A stretch of 64,000 nucleotides of DNA from an uncultured Pseudothermotoga sp. (GCA_937995655.1 CALKJI010000006.1:166229-230228), one strand, 5' to 3'. Shown: positions 8,576 to 17,718, counted from the first letter of the stretch. Notes: generated by a model from the sequence alone, not told the origin. Program-made: numbers and translations.

Positions 8576-9580
8576 TCAGGCGCTACGTCTAACTATTAAT
8601 TCAACGTCCAATACGAGCTGCTTATAATCTTTTCTCTTACCTTTGAGCTTTTCTAAGAGGATCTTGAAGGCTTCAAAACCCATTTCATACTTTTTTATTC
8701 GAATGGTAGTCAAGGGGGGACGAAAATACGATGCGAACGCGATATCGTCATAACCGATAACAGGTATGTCATCGGGCACCCTTTTCCCAATTTCATCTAA
8801 TGCTCTGATGGCGCCGATGGCAAACAAGTCGTTATAACAAAGGATAGAATCAAAATCTAAACCTTTTTCAACAGCCCTTTTCACTCCTTGGTATCCTGCC
8901 TCCATATTTTTATTGTATGGCACGGGGATTAGATAGTCTTCTGAAAGATCTATCATTGATTCAGCAAGCGCCTTTTTATATCCCTCGTACCTCATTTTGG
9001 AGGCTGAGTTGTTCAAGTCCGTATTAATGAAAAGTATGCGTCTTCTGTTCTTTGAAATGAGGTGTTTTGTTGCTAAGTATCCACCATTGATTTCGTCGCT
9101 GTATATTTCATCGATGTCAGGCCTATACATATGTCTTCCCAACAGAACGAATGGAAAGTTCATCTTCAAAAGTTTTTCAAAATCTTCGGTGTCTTGACCA
9201 AAAGGGCTGATCAAGAGTCCTTCGACCCTTCTTTCTAATAAGGTTTTGATTGCTTGAGACTGCAATTTTGGGTCTGTTTCCGTATTCATCAGGAGCAATT
9301 GGTATCCGAATTTTCTGGTGGCAGATTCTATTCCTTTTAGGACTTCCGCAAAGAATGGATTGGAACTGTCTTCTATGATGACACCTATGGTCTTTGTTTC
9401 ATTCCTTCTTAGGGCAAAAGCAGTTGTATTCTTTATGTATCCAATCTCTTTGGCTATTTTGAAGATTTTCTGTCTTGTCTGCTTACTGATGTCCGTTTTA
9501 CCCCGCAACGCTTTAGAAACAGTGTTTACAGAAACACCCGCGCGCTGAGCTATATCTTTCATCGTTACATATTTTTTCAT
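8576..9580 (-). CDS. LacI/GalR-family transcriptional regulator
   Basis: 334 residues. The N-terminal helix-turn-helix and hinge helix are obvious (residues about 6-50: MKDIAQRAGVSVNTVSKALRG, shown here without the flanking residues). A periplasmic-binding-protein-like effector domain follows, with IGVIIEDSSNPFFAEV, VEGLLISPFG and DDIPVIGYDDIAFA. Such proteins bind palindromic operators as dimers and release on a sugar ligand. It is the last gene of the GH2/ABC operon, so it very probably controls that operon; the matching site is the palindrome at 15030-15051, in the promoter before the binding-protein gene (inference). Confidence 0.95.
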   Translation of the reverse strand: MKKYVTMKDIAQRAGVSVNTVSKALRGKTDISKQTRQKIFKIAKEIGYIKNTTAFALRRNETKTIGVIIEDSSNPFFAEVLKGIESATRKFGYQLLLMNTETDPKLQSQAIKTLLERRVEGLLISPFGQDTEDFEKLLKMNFPFVLLGRHMYRPDIDEIYSDEINGGYLATKHLISKNRRRILFINTDLNNSASKMRYEGYKKALAESMIDLSEDYLIPVPYNKNMEAGYQGVKRAVEKGLDFDSILCYNDLFAIGAIRALDEIGKRVPDDIPVIGYDDIAFASYFRPPLTTIRIKKYEMGFEAFKILLEKLKGKRKDYKQLVLDVELIVRRSA

Positions 9581-9600
9581 CGGTCACCACCTTATGATAC

Positions 9601-11967
9601 TTAATACATTATATAAGATATAACCAATCTTGACAAAGCTGAATCTTTCAGTGTCGTATAGATCTTTTTGCCACTTGAGTTTTCTTTCACATACAGGATA
9701 GATCCAATTCCATATCCCCAACCTATGATTTTGCTTATCAACGAATTCTCAGAAGACAATTCTAAATCTTGCTTTTTCAAAAGAATGTATTCTGATGAAA
9801 TCTCTCCTAACGACCACAGAAGGGCAGCAATATTCTTGTTTCTTTTTGTATTGAACACGGTTATGTTGCTTATCCAGTCTCCTGAAAGATCCAAAAAGCC
9901 GTAAAGCTTTTGGCTCTGGGAAATCGATACAAGGTCTGTTTCATCCAGCTTTTCATCCCTCACCCATATTATTTCCTCGGGCAACGGTGAGAGTTCCACA
10001 ACAACCACCGGGTAGAAGTTACGGCTTATGAGCTTTCCGTCTTCGAAAATTTCTAAGAATATGTTCTGAGTGTCTTGTTTTAATTCCAGAGACAAGTCAG
10101 TTATCTTCGAAACAGTCCATTTTTTCGAAAAAATCCTTATTTCCCTGAGCACTTCTCTGTCTGTTCTCACAATCAATCTTGCAGAGAGGTCTCTTTTGGA
10201 ATTGTTGGCGACGTATATTTCTGCATTGTAGATCTCTCCCTTTTGAAGAATTGATCTATGGTTCCTTACAATCGTTAGAATCTCACCATTTAGAAATTTC
10301 AACTTCGAATAAAAAGTCTTCGGCATGCGGTTATAGTCTAATAAACCATTGGCTTCCCAAGCGATATCTGAAAATTCAGTTATGACATAGCCTGATATCT
10401 CTGGTCTGAGTCGAATGCTCTCTATCTGGTATTTCAAACCCAGGAATTGGTGGAGTTGCGCTTGGTAGACAAAGTCATCTAGGTTGTGAAAATTGCAGAC
10501 CTTTGAAATGGCAGTTGCAGGGGCTGATTGTGGGAATATATTGCCCATAACCATCACAGGAAAGTTCATCCAATTACCTTCCCAGTCCTTTGGATCGGAA
10601 AGACCCCAGACACCAAATTCTGACACAACTTTTGGGAGTTTAGTTTTGGTTTCGAGAAAACTTTTAAACTCGTTGGTGGCAAAGATTTTTATCTTCTCAT
10701 CCCATTGTTCATTGTGATAAGGAAAGGAATTGTAGAAATGAAAATCGTCGATATCGGATTGAACATGAAAATTTCCCACACATGCAGAATTGTCTACGTA
10801 CAACCTCGTAGAATCAATTGTCTTGGCTCTTTCATAGAAATTTTTCAACCATTCTCTTGTCTCCTTATTCGAGAGATCTATTCCCCAACTTTCGTTTATC
10901 AAACTTAGTATCACGAAACTTGGATGGTTCGCGTGCCTCTTCAGAAGATTCTCAAGTAAATCTTCTAAATATCCTTCTGATTTTTTGTCCAGCTGTCTTG
11001 CATATGGTAGATCTATCCACACCAAGAGCCCAAGTTCGTCTGCAAGTTCTAAATAAAGATCGTCAGGGACCTTCACATGAAATCTGAGAAGATTCAGTCC
11101 CATCTCTTTTGCCTTTAATAATTCTGAGAAGAGATCATTTTTTTTGGGCAACGTGTAATGAGTGATTGGATAAAAATTCTGATCAAGTGCACCAAACAAA
11201 TAAAGGGGATCACCATTCAACAATATCCTGTCCCTATCTGTCTTTATCACCCTGATACCGAACCTGGTTTGGTACCTATCTTTTGAATCACCGTCGTTGA
11301 AATCAATTATAGCCGTGTACAATTGTGGGGATTCCAAAGACCAAAGTCTTGGATTCTCAACAGCAAAGTTGAACTCTGAGCGGTGTATTTTTTCGTTGAA
11401 GGTCACTACCCCAAGTGGATCTGTAACACTCAGAGAAAATTCGTGTTCCTTGTCGTCTGAAAACTCAACTTTACACTCTATTGTTTTCAAATCTGGGAGC
11501 GGAAAGAATCTAGCAGACTTTATAAAAACTTTGTCCATAACCCAGAGTTCGACCTTCTGAATTATTCCGCAAGCGTTCCCGTACCAATCTTGCTTCCCCA
11601 TGACGGTGTGTGGATTTTTGGTTATATCAAGGTCAGAAACAAAGATCTGTAGTAGATCTTGCCCGTCAAAATTGAGGTAATCATCTATTTGAATCTCAAA
11701 AAGATCGTAACCATTCTCATGACTTGAGACTAATTTCTGGTTGACATACACCTTTGAGAAAAAGTCAATTCCATGGAATTTCAATAAAACATGCTTTTTT
11801 GATAGCCCCTTCAATTCCGGCAGCTTTCTTTCGTACACACCAGAAAAACAAAGTGGGTTTGGATAGCTTTGCTCAGTTATTGGAAACTGGTGTGGTAGCG
11901 AGATATTATCGAAAACTACACCATTTTCATATCTCAGTTTCCAGTTGTGATCCAAGTTCACTCTCAT
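9601..11967 (-). CDS. Glycoside hydrolase family 2 beta-glycosidase
   Basis: 788 residues with GH2 architecture: an N-terminal jelly-roll sugar-binding domain (about 1-150, FSGVYERKL and KFHGIDFFSKVYVN), an immunoglobulin-like domain (about 150-245), a TIM barrel (about 246-560) and extra C-terminal beta domains. The catalytic pair is visible: acid/base Glu359 in LSLINESWG and nucleophile Glu450 in PKVVSEFGVWG. Known activities are beta-galactosidase, beta-glucuronidase and beta-mannosidase, and the sequence alone does not decide. No signal peptide, so it hydrolyses imported oligosaccharides in the cytoplasm. It sits between the ABC permeases and the LacI regulator. The neighbouring keto-acid operon would suit a uronic-acid substrate, but that is inference. 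Confidence 0.92.
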   Translation of the reverse strand: MRVNLDHNWKLRYENGVVFDNISLPHQFPITEQSYPNPLCFSGVYERKLPELKGLSKKHVLLKFHGIDFFSKVYVNQKLVSSHENGYDLFEIQIDDYLNFDGQDLLQIFVSDLDITKNPHTVMGKQDWYGNACGIIQKVELWVMDKVFIKSARFFPLPDLKTIECKVEFSDDKEHEFSLSVTDPLGVVTFNEKIHRSEFNFAVENPRLWSLESPQLYTAIIDFNDGDSKDRYQTRFGIRVIKTDRDRILLNGDPLYLFGALDQNFYPITHYTLPKKNDLFSELLKAKEMGLNLLRFHVKVPDDLYLELADELGLLVWIDLPYARQLDKKSEGYLEDLLENLLKRHANHPSFVILSLINESWGIDLSNKETREWLKNFYERAKTIDSTRLYVDNSACVGNFHVQSDIDDFHFYNSFPYHNEQWDEKIKIFATNEFKSFLETKTKLPKVVSEFGVWGLSDPKDWEGNWMNFPVMVMGNIFPQSAPATAISKVCNFHNLDDFVYQAQLHQFLGLKYQIESIRLRPEISGYVITEFSDIAWEANGLLDYNRMPKTFYSKLKFLNGEILTIVRNHRSILQKGEIYNAEIYVANNSKRDLSARLIVRTDREVLREIRIFSKKWTVSKITDLSLELKQDTQNIFLEIFEDGKLISRNFYPVVVVELSPLPEEIIWVRDEKLDETDLVSISQSQKLYGFLDLSGDWISNITVFNTKRNKNIAALLWSLGEISSEYILLKKQDLELSSENSLISKIIGWGYGIGSILYVKENSSGKKIYTTLKDSALSRLVISYIMY

Positions 11968-11983
11968 TGCTTCAAAGCCCCCT

Positions 11984-12790
11984 TCATCTCACACTTAAGA
12001 CTACGCCACGCGTCAGGTATCTTTGCATAAAAAGATAGACCACTATAACCGGGAGCGATGCCATCACATTTGCTGCCATTATGGGACCGTAACGTATATT
12101 CACATCGGATCCAGCCAACGCCACCAATCCAACTGGTAAGGTGTACATTTTTTCGTTGGTCATTACAATCAAGGGCCAGAAGAAGTCGTTCCATATCCAA
12201 GTGAAGTGGAGTACAGCGACCGTTATGATAGCCGGTACGGACATGGGTAAGATGATTTTGAACATGATATCCAGTTCACCCGCACCGTCCAGTCTTGCAG
12301 CTTCTTCGTAATCTGCTGGTATGGCCTTCATGAATTGTGAAAGTATGAAAACTGCCATTGAAGAAGGCAAAGCGGGCAATACAATTCCAAGGAGGTTGTT
12401 CACAAGTCCAAATTTTCTTATCATCAGATAAAGAGGGATTGCAATTGCTTGACTTGGTATCATGAATCCCATCAAGGAGAATATATATAGCAAATTCCTT
12501 CCTGGGAAATCCATTCGGCTCACTGCATATGCCGACAGTGTGCATATTATGACAATACCAGCTGTTCCTATAGAAGAAGAGATCAAGCTATTTAAGAACC
12601 AGTTGCTAATTTTTGCCCTCTGAAGTATTGTTCTGTAATTATCCATTTGCCACACAGAGGGTATCCATCTCCCAGCTAATATATCCTTCTGCGATTGAAA
12701 AGATGCCAAGACCATCCAAGCAAGAGGAAGCAAATAGACTATGGACAGTAGGACCGCCAGAGCTGTCAAGAGATATTTCTTTACTCTCAT
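11984..12790 (-). CDS. Sugar ABC transporter permease, MalG type
   Basis: 268 residues with six predicted membrane helices. The EAA loop is YEEAARLDGAGELDIMFKII followed by LPMS, the contact to the ATPase. It begins directly after the stop of the MalF-type partner (12791) and lies 16 nt before the GH2 gene. It forms the inner-membrane pore with that partner and takes sugar from the binding protein encoded at 13744-14970. No ATPase is encoded in this operon. Confidence 0.93.
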   Translation of the reverse strand: MRVKKYLLTALAVLLSIVYLLPLAWMVLASFQSQKDILAGRWIPSVWQMDNYRTILQRAKISNWFLNSLISSSIGTAGIVIICTLSAYAVSRMDFPGRNLLYIFSLMGFMIPSQAIAIPLYLMIRKFGLVNNLLGIVLPALPSSMAVFILSQFMKAIPADYEEAARLDGAGELDIMFKIILPMSVPAIITVAVLHFTWIWNDFFWPLIVMTNEKMYTLPVGLVALAGSDVNIRYGPIMAANVMASLPVIVVYLFMQRYLTRGVVLSVR

Positions 12791-13684
12791 TTATATCAAC
12801 TCCTCTTTTGAAGAGGAAGTCATCAATCGCAACTGTAAATAAGAAAATACAAGCATTATGAGAAACAGAATGAAAGCCATGGTTTGTGCATAACCCATTC
12901 TAAAGTATCTGAAACCTTGTTCGTATATGTATTGCATGATCGTTCGAGTCTTTCCAGCTGGCCCTCCTGCCGTCATGATGTAGACCTGGCCAAAGATTTG
13001 AAGTGAAGCGATAATTTGAGTTACAATCACCAAAACATGCACCCTTTTCAGAAGTGGGATTGTTATGAAGATCATCTTCTTAAAGTCAGTTGCACCATCG
13101 AGTTCCGCAGCTTCGTAATAAGAGGCTGGTATCTGCTGTAAGCCAGCGATGTATAGAATCACACAAAAACCTATTGTCCACCACACGGTGGTGATGGCGA
13201 CAGCTGGCATAGCCCAGGTAGGATCAACGAGCCAATTGATAGTTTTCAAGCCCAAAGATTTTGTAGCCTTTGAAATTAGTCCAAAATAAGGATTGTAGAG
13301 CAAAGTCCAGGTCAAACAGACGACTGAGATTGTGAGGGTGTATGGTAGATAGAAAGCGGATCTGATAAAACCCTTTGCTTGTGTATAAATCTTGCTGTTT
13401 GCCAACACAGCTACCAAGAAAGATAGAACCATGATTGGAGGGACTGTGAGAATGACAAAATAAAAGGTGTGCCAAAGAGATGAGACAAAAACTTTATCAG
13501 AGAACATACGCCTAAAGTTGGCAAGACCTATGAACTGAGGTGTACCCAGGATATCCCATTTGTAGAATACCATCCTGACCGAATTGGCAAATGGTATTAA
13601 CTTGAAGATAATCAATAGAATGGCGAATGGTAAAAAAAGTAAATAAGCAAGTAGTGTGCGTCTTCTTTTGCTATGGATTATCAT
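12791..13684 (-). CDS. Sugar ABC transporter permease, MalF type
   Basis: About 297 residues. The ATG at 13684 is preceded by GGAGGG about 6 nt upstream; a longer reading to 13723 would start inside a palindromic hairpin and is unlikely. Typical landmarks are LLFLPFAILLIIFKLIPF at the N-terminus, the EAA loop YYEAAELDGATDFKKMIF and GGPAGKTRTIMQYIYEQGF near the end. It pairs with the permease encoded next, with no spacer. Start codon and SD lie just downstream of the hairpin at 13709-13736. Confidence 0.93.
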   Translation of the reverse strand: MIIHSKRRRTLLAYLLFLPFAILLIIFKLIPFANSVRMVFYKWDILGTPQFIGLANFRRMFSDKVFVSSLWHTFYFVILTVPPIMVLSFLVAVLANSKIYTQAKGFIRSAFYLPYTLTISVVCLTWTLLYNPYFGLISKATKSLGLKTINWLVDPTWAMPAVAITTVWWTIGFCVILYIAGLQQIPASYYEAAELDGATDFKKMIFITIPLLKRVHVLVIVTQIIASLQIFGQVYIMTAGGPAGKTRTIMQYIYEQGFRYFRMGYAQTMAFILFLIMLVFSYLQLRLMTSSSKEELI

Positions 13685-13708
13685 AAGATCCCTCCAAATC
13701 TTATTAGT

Positions 13709-13736
13709 ATGGAAAGGGGGCATGCCCCCTTTCCAT
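13709..13736 (-). other. Intercistronic RNA hairpin between binding-protein and permease genes
   Basis: A perfect 28-bp palindrome (half ATGGAAAGGGGGCA) lies 7 nt beyond the binding-protein stop codon and 24 nt before the permease start. With a small loop the stem has about 12 mostly G-C pairs. There is no U-tract, so it is more likely a 3'-end stabiliser or processing barrier that keeps the upstream mRNA segment abundant than a strong terminator. Similar hairpins occur at 23207, 39305 and 57518. Confidence 0.75.
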
Positions 13737-13743
13737 GGTAAAG

Positions 13744-14970
13744 TTAATCAGCTAGCACATCCTTGATTACTTGTTGCAACTGTTTCGCTGCATCTTCAGG
13801 TTTAGCCTGTCCAAGTATAACGGCTTGGCCGAGCTCCCACATCTTAATCCTAACTTCGAGCCATCCTTTCACACTGGGTGCCGGTACGACGTAGTTTGCA
13901 ACATCTGCGTAATCTTTTCTCATCGGTAATTGTAGGAATTCGCCAGATTTGAGAACACTATTAAGAACGGGGAGGTGTCCTGCATTTGCCCAATCGGCAG
14001 AATGTCTTGCAAACCATTCAATGAATTTGACAGCTGCTTTGATTTTGTTTGGATCCTCTTTTGCCTGTTTGGGAATAACCCAAGTGTGGCTGTCAGCCCA
14101 TGTGTAAGGTTTGCTTCCAGCGACTGATGGCAGGCTTGTCACACCAAATTCCAGACCAAGTGTCGGATAGACTGCCATTACCCAAACACCATTCAGATGG
14201 AAGACCGTTTGATCGTTCTGAAAGAGTGATTCAGCAGTTGGGTAGTCCATTGACTTTGTGATATTGGAATCATACAAATTCTTAATGAATTCATAAGTCT
14301 TTTTAGCTTTCTCAATATCAAGCTTGATTGTATTTGTTTTCTGGTCGTAGAATTCACCACCAAGTTGTGTGTAGTAAGCCACAAACAATCTTTCACCAAT
14401 CATTGGGCCAAGTTCGACGCTCAGCGCAGTCTCCAAACCAAGCTTGCTTTTCACAGTTTTCGCATATTCGATCATTTCATCCCATGTTTTTGGAACGAGT
14501 GGTTGTCCATTTTGATCAACCAACCCTGCTTGTTTCAGGAGTTTCTTGTTGTAATAAAAAACCAGAGGATGTGTATCAAAGGGAATTGCATAAAGCTTAC
14601 CGGCGAAGTATGCTTTCGAAATGATGGGAGGCACGTAGTCTGCTATTAGATCTTTGGAAGCGTACTTGTCCAGAGCCGTCAACGCGCCTCGGGATGCAAA
14701 ATCAGGCACAAGCGCAAGATGCATAACGGATACATCTGGCGGATCTCCTGCGACAACTGCTGTTGTCAATTTGTTGTACAGCTCTCCCCATTCAACGATT
14801 TGTTCCACGACCTCGATATCTGGGTTTTCAGCATTGAACTTTTTGATCAGGTCTGTTACTATGAAACCTTCACCGCCGCCGAAGAATGTCCAGACAGTTA
14901 TTTTTGTTTTTGCTGTGACTGAGACTGATAACAAAGCTGCGATGAGCAAAACCAGAAGTAGTTTCTTCAT
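13744..14970 (-). CDS. Sugar ABC transporter substrate-binding protein (family 1)
   Basis: 408 residues with a classical N-terminal signal peptide (MKKLLLVLLIAALLSVSVTA, cleavage near residue 20). The mature protein starts KTKITVWTFFGGGEG and has the family-1 solute-binding pattern: FNAENPDIEV, ALTALDKYA, YAIPFDTHPLVFYYNKKLL and TWDEMIEYAKT. It captures an oligosaccharide outside the cell membrane and hands it to the two permeases. It is the first gene of the operon, with SD GGGGGAGGT about 7 nt before the ATG, and is preceded by an operator-overlapped promoter. A hairpin follows its stop codon. Confidence 0.95.
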   Translation of the reverse strand: MKKLLLVLLIAALLSVSVTAKTKITVWTFFGGGEGFIVTDLIKKFNAENPDIEVVEQIVEWGELYNKLTTAVVAGDPPDVSVMHLALVPDFASRGALTALDKYASKDLIADYVPPIISKAYFAGKLYAIPFDTHPLVFYYNKKLLKQAGLVDQNGQPLVPKTWDEMIEYAKTVKSKLGLETALSVELGPMIGERLFVAYYTQLGGEFYDQKTNTIKLDIEKAKKTYEFIKNLYDSNITKSMDYPTAESLFQNDQTVFHLNGVWVMAVYPTLGLEFGVTSLPSVAGSKPYTWADSHTWVIPKQAKEDPNKIKAAVKFIEWFARHSADWANAGHLPVLNSVLKSGEFLQLPMRKDYADVANYVVPAPSVKGWLEVRIKMWELGQAVILGQAKPEDAAKQLQQVIKDVLAD

Positions 14971-15029
14971 AATCTTACCTCCCCCTTTGCAATTTTTGAG
15001 ACCATGGAGATTAACTCCACTGGTCTACT

Positions 15030-15051
15030 TTAACGATAACGTTATCGTTAA
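15030..15051. promoter_or_regulatory. LacI-type operator (perfect 22-bp palindrome)
   Basis: Each half-site reads TTAACGATAAC, and the junction is a central CG (AACGTT), the classical layout of LacI/GalR-family operators. It overlaps the promoter of the operon that ends with the LacI-type gene at 8576-9580, so autoregulated repression by that protein is the simplest reading. No second copy of this palindrome was noticed elsewhere in the window. Confidence 0.8.
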
Positions 15052-15061
15052 CACAAGTCAA
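15033..15061 (-). promoter_or_regulatory. Sigma-A-type promoter of the GH2/ABC operon
   Basis: On the minus strand TTGACT (15056-15061) and TATCGT (15033-15038) are separated by exactly 17 bp, about 60 bp upstream of the binding-protein ATG. The -35 matches the consensus at five positions and the -10 at four. The 22-bp palindrome 15030-15051 covers the -10 and most of the spacer, so a bound repressor would block polymerase. Confidence 0.7.
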
Positions 15062-15382
15062 ATTTTAAAAAAAAGTAGTAAATGCCATCTTTTTAGAGCT
15101 ATTTCAAGAGAATAAACACGATCGTTGGTTTGGGCTGTAAAAACTTCCTTTTTTGGAGATCAGTTGTCTGATGAGTGTCTTTCCTGTCTTCCAGTTAAAA
15201 AATCAGAAGATCAGTTAACAAAAAAGCAAAATTTACTCTCTCACAAGAAGCATTGTATGAGGAAACCAATCACAAAGAGCCCGTTGATGATTCAGCTTTG
15301 ATAACTTCAAAAATGTATCAATTGTGTTGAGAAGATTAGATCTCCATCGAAAAGATGTAAAATGATAAAGGAGGTGTGTTTT

Positions 15383-15721
15383 TTGAAAATAGGTACTTAC
15401 AAAAATATACAACCCGAGAGTTTTTTTAATGGGATGGTGTTGAAAAGAGTTTTGATAGGTCCGAAGGACAACTCTCCAACCTTTGCAATGAGACTCTTCA
15501 CGCTCAAACCAGGTGCCAGTACACCTTATCATTCCCATGATTGGGAACATGAGGTTTTTGTTGTAGACGGAAAAATAAAAGTTAAGTCAACAGATGGGGA
15601 AACAGTAGTCGAAAAAGGCGCTTTTATCTTTGTACAGCCGAATGAAGAGCATCAATTTATAAATATTGGTGACAAACTTGCTCATTTCATATGTGTTGTA
15701 CCCAATCGTGGTGAGCAGTAA
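15383..15721 (+). CDS. Small single-domain cupin protein
   Basis: 112 residues. The TTG at 15383 is 6 nt after AAGGAGGTG; the in-frame ATG at 15362 lies before the SD. It is a one-domain cupin with motif 1 (TPYHSHDWEHEVFVVDGK, putative metal ligands His-His-Glu) and motif 2 (FVQPNEEHQFIN). Small cupins of this kind bind a metal and a sugar or small acid, or act as isomerases, and the function is not predictable. It is transcribed divergently from the GH2/ABC operon. About 320 bp upstream, apart from that operon's promoter, show no clear element. Followed by about 700 bp of non-coding DNA. Confidence 0.8.
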   Translation: MKIGTYKNIQPESFFNGMVLKRVLIGPKDNSPTFAMRLFTLKPGASTPYHSHDWEHEVFVVDGKIKVKSTDGETVVEKGAFIFVQPNEEHQFINIGDKLAHFICVVPNRGEQ

Positions 15722-16440
15722 AAGCTGTGTAGAGACGCAAAGTATTCTTGGAGCTTAGGGCATCTGTTCATGGGATTCTTTTTGATGACTTTTTCAGAAA
15801 AAGATGCAAACCTCCCTTTTGCTTCGATCTGATTTTGGGGAAGCTATCATGAAGTGATCTTTACTGCTGAAGCCTTTTTGATAGTTTAAACTCTGTATAG
15901 TCTTGTTGACGGTATCTGAGTAGTTGCACTCGGACCAGAAGCCAGAATTGATTCATTTTTTCTATCATCATTGTATTGGCATTTTTTGGTGGAACTAATG
16001 TTCAAATTTTGTTATTTGCTCAAGAAGAAAGATAAACGGCAGGATGGCTCTGCAAAATATGTTTGGTAATTCTTGCTCTTATTGAAGCAATTGAAACAGC
16101 ACTTTTATTTTCATCCGTTGAATCGATTTTTGAAATCGATCTGGGCAAGCGATAGCTAGTGTAATACAAATCATCTAGCAACTATGAACATTCCCTTGGG
16201 TTTTTTGTTTAAAATCCACTGTTACGTTGAAGGTGCAGCTACTGCTTTATCCACATATTCAAGCATTTAATATCGATTTTCTTCAACAGATGATCATTCA
16301 CAGGACTGTTTTCTTGTTGGTCTTTCTATCAAAGGGTTTTAATTTTACAATCTGTCCGTGATCTTTTCTAGACTCATATAATTTTCACTCAACCAATATC
16401 AGATTGACCCGACCAGATAAATGAGACTGAAAATTCTATG
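15722..16440 (+). pseudogene. Long non-coding stretch, possibly a decayed membrane-transporter gene
   Basis: No intact gene is visible on either strand. In the plus direction, short hydrophobic pieces appear in successive frames, interrupted by stops: LGHLFMGFFLMTFSEKDA (from about 15758), IIIVLAFFGGTNVQILLFAQ (from about 15965) and LVILALIEAIETALLF (from about 16060). The second, followed by EER and a stop, resembles a major-facilitator or similar permease segment. This would fit a transporter gene broken by frameshifts and stops, but no complete domain can be assembled. The last 60 bp before 16443 lead into the treT-operon promoter. Confidence 0.25.
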
Positions 16441-16442
16441 GC

Positions 16443-16471
16443 TTGACAGGTAAAATATCTTGCTGTATTAT
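16443..16471 (+). promoter_or_regulatory. Near-consensus sigma-A promoter of the treT operon
   Basis: TTGACA (16443-16448) and TATTAT (16466-16471) are separated by exactly 17 bp; the -35 is perfect and the -10 differs at one position. It lies about 65 bp upstream of the binding-protein ATG. A 10-bp palindrome GAATTAATTC (16479-16488) falls around the expected transcription start and could be a regulator site. Confidence 0.85.
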
Positions 16472-16501
16472 TTCTATAGAATTAATTCATGTTACAACAA
16501 A

Positions 16502-16522
16502 TTTCTGGCTTCGTGCCAGAAA
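16502..16522 (+). promoter_or_regulatory. 5'-UTR hairpin next to the SD of the treT operon
   Basis: Perfect 8-bp stem TTTCTGGC / GCCAGAAA with loop TTCGT, ending at the first bases of the SD (AAGGGAGGGAG, 16521-16531). It may protect the 5' end of the mRNA or influence ribosome loading. Confidence 0.55.
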
Positions 16523-16536
16523 GGGAGGGAGTGTAT

Positions 16537-17712
16537 ATGTCAAGGTGGATTGTACTTTCCTTGGTGTTAATTTCTGCTGTCTTGAGCGCTGTGACACTCA
16601 CCATCATTGGTCCGTGGGCAGGGGCAGAGATGGAAGGTTTCATGCCAGTCATCAGGGAGTTCGAGAGGCAAACAGGCATAAAAGTTGAGTACAAAATTTA
16701 CAGAGCTGAAGATCTTGCGAATCTTTTACCTGCACAGTTCGTTGCAAGGAGGACGCCTGGTGATGTCATCTTCATGTGGGCGAGTTTTATCAGAGAGTAT
16801 GGACAAAAGGGGCATATAATACCTCTGACCAATGTGATCGATCAGGCAAAATACTTACCAGGATCACTTGATGCAGTAATGGTTGGCAAAGAACTCTACG
16901 GGGTTGCTTACACTGGTAAAGTGAAACCAGGTTTTTGGTACAGAAAATCTTTTTTTGAAAAACATGGCTTACAACCACCAAAAACTTGGGAGGAGTTCGT
17001 TGCACTACTTGAGAAAATAAAGAACATACCTGGAATCAAGGCGCCTATTGCCAGCGGTGACGGTGTTGGTTGGCCCCTTTCAGACGTGACGGAACACTTC
17101 TTGATAACCTTTGGTGGGCCGGAACTACAACTAGATTTGATAGAGGGCAACACCAGATGGGACAGCTATGCTGTGAAGAATGCCTTCGACAAATTGACAT
17201 TCCTGCTCAACAAGAAATACTTCGGAGAGCCCACAGAGTGGACACTGGTCTTGAAGCAATGGTGGAACGGAGACTACGGATTGTACTTCATGGGAAGTTG
17301 GATAACGGGTATGGTGGACAATTCAAGTGATCTTGGTGTCTTCTCCTTGCCAGGAGCAAGAGGAGTTGTCTTTGGTGCTGATTACGCATTCGTCCCCAAA
17401 TACACTCAGTATCCTGAAGAAGCCAAGAAGCTCATTGCTTGGCTCTCTGGACCACAAGGACAAGCGGTGCAGGTGAAACAAGGTGGACACATAGCGACAG
17501 CAGTAGGTATCGATCTTTCAAATTACCCAGCCGTTGACAGAGAGGTTGCCAAAATAATACAGGGTGTAACGGCCCTTCCAGATCTCGATGACTCCATTGG
17601 TGGAGAATTCCAACCTGCCTTTTGGGATCAGCTGAAACTACTTTGGGTGCAACCTAACAGACTCAACGATGTTATAGAAATATTACAACAAAAGGCACCA
17701 AAGAAAAGATAA
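16537..17712 (+). CDS. Sugar ABC transporter substrate-binding protein of the treT operon
   Basis: 391 residues from the ATG at 16537, 5 nt after a strong SD; the longer reading from 16489 would place the promoter's transcribed leader inside the gene. A signal peptide spans about residues 1-20 (SRWIVLSLVLISAVLSAVT). Family-1 solute-binding features follow: FMPVIREFERQTGIKVEY, LLPAQFVARRTPGDVIFMW, YTGKVKPGFWYRKSFFEKHG and MGSWITGMV. The pattern and the linked treT gene suggest an alpha-glucoside ligand such as trehalose or maltose (inference). Unlike the other binding-protein genes here, no hairpin separates it from the first permease. Confidence 0.93.
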   Translation: MSRWIVLSLVLISAVLSAVTLTIIGPWAGAEMEGFMPVIREFERQTGIKVEYKIYRAEDLANLLPAQFVARRTPGDVIFMWASFIREYGQKGHIIPLTNVIDQAKYLPGSLDAVMVGKELYGVAYTGKVKPGFWYRKSFFEKHGLQPPKTWEEFVALLEKIKNIPGIKAPIASGDGVGWPLSDVTEHFLITFGGPELQLDLIEGNTRWDSYAVKNAFDKLTFLLNKKYFGEPTEWTLVLKQWWNGDYGLYFMGSWITGMVDNSSDLGVFSLPGARGVVFGADYAFVPKYTQYPEEAKKLIAWLSGPQGQAVQVKQGGHIATAVGIDLSNYPAVDREVAKIIQGVTALPDLDDSIGGEFQPAFWDQLKLLWVQPNRLNDVIEILQQKAPKKR

Positions 17713-17718
17713 TAAGAT

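Noticed and set aside
14328..15115. Plus-strand frames opposite the binding-protein gene, some reaching into the LacI-type operator
   Set aside because: Antisense shadows of a signal-peptide-bearing binding protein; their translations have no family features.
15233..15550. Minus-strand frame opposite the cupin gene and its leader
   Set aside because: No SD, no motif, and it overlaps a real cupin with intact metal-binding motifs.
15722..16440. tRNA, small RNA or CRISPR-like repeats in the long non-coding gap
   Set aside because: No cloverleaf with TTCGA-type arm, no repeated units with regular spacing, and no terminator with a defined promoter were found.
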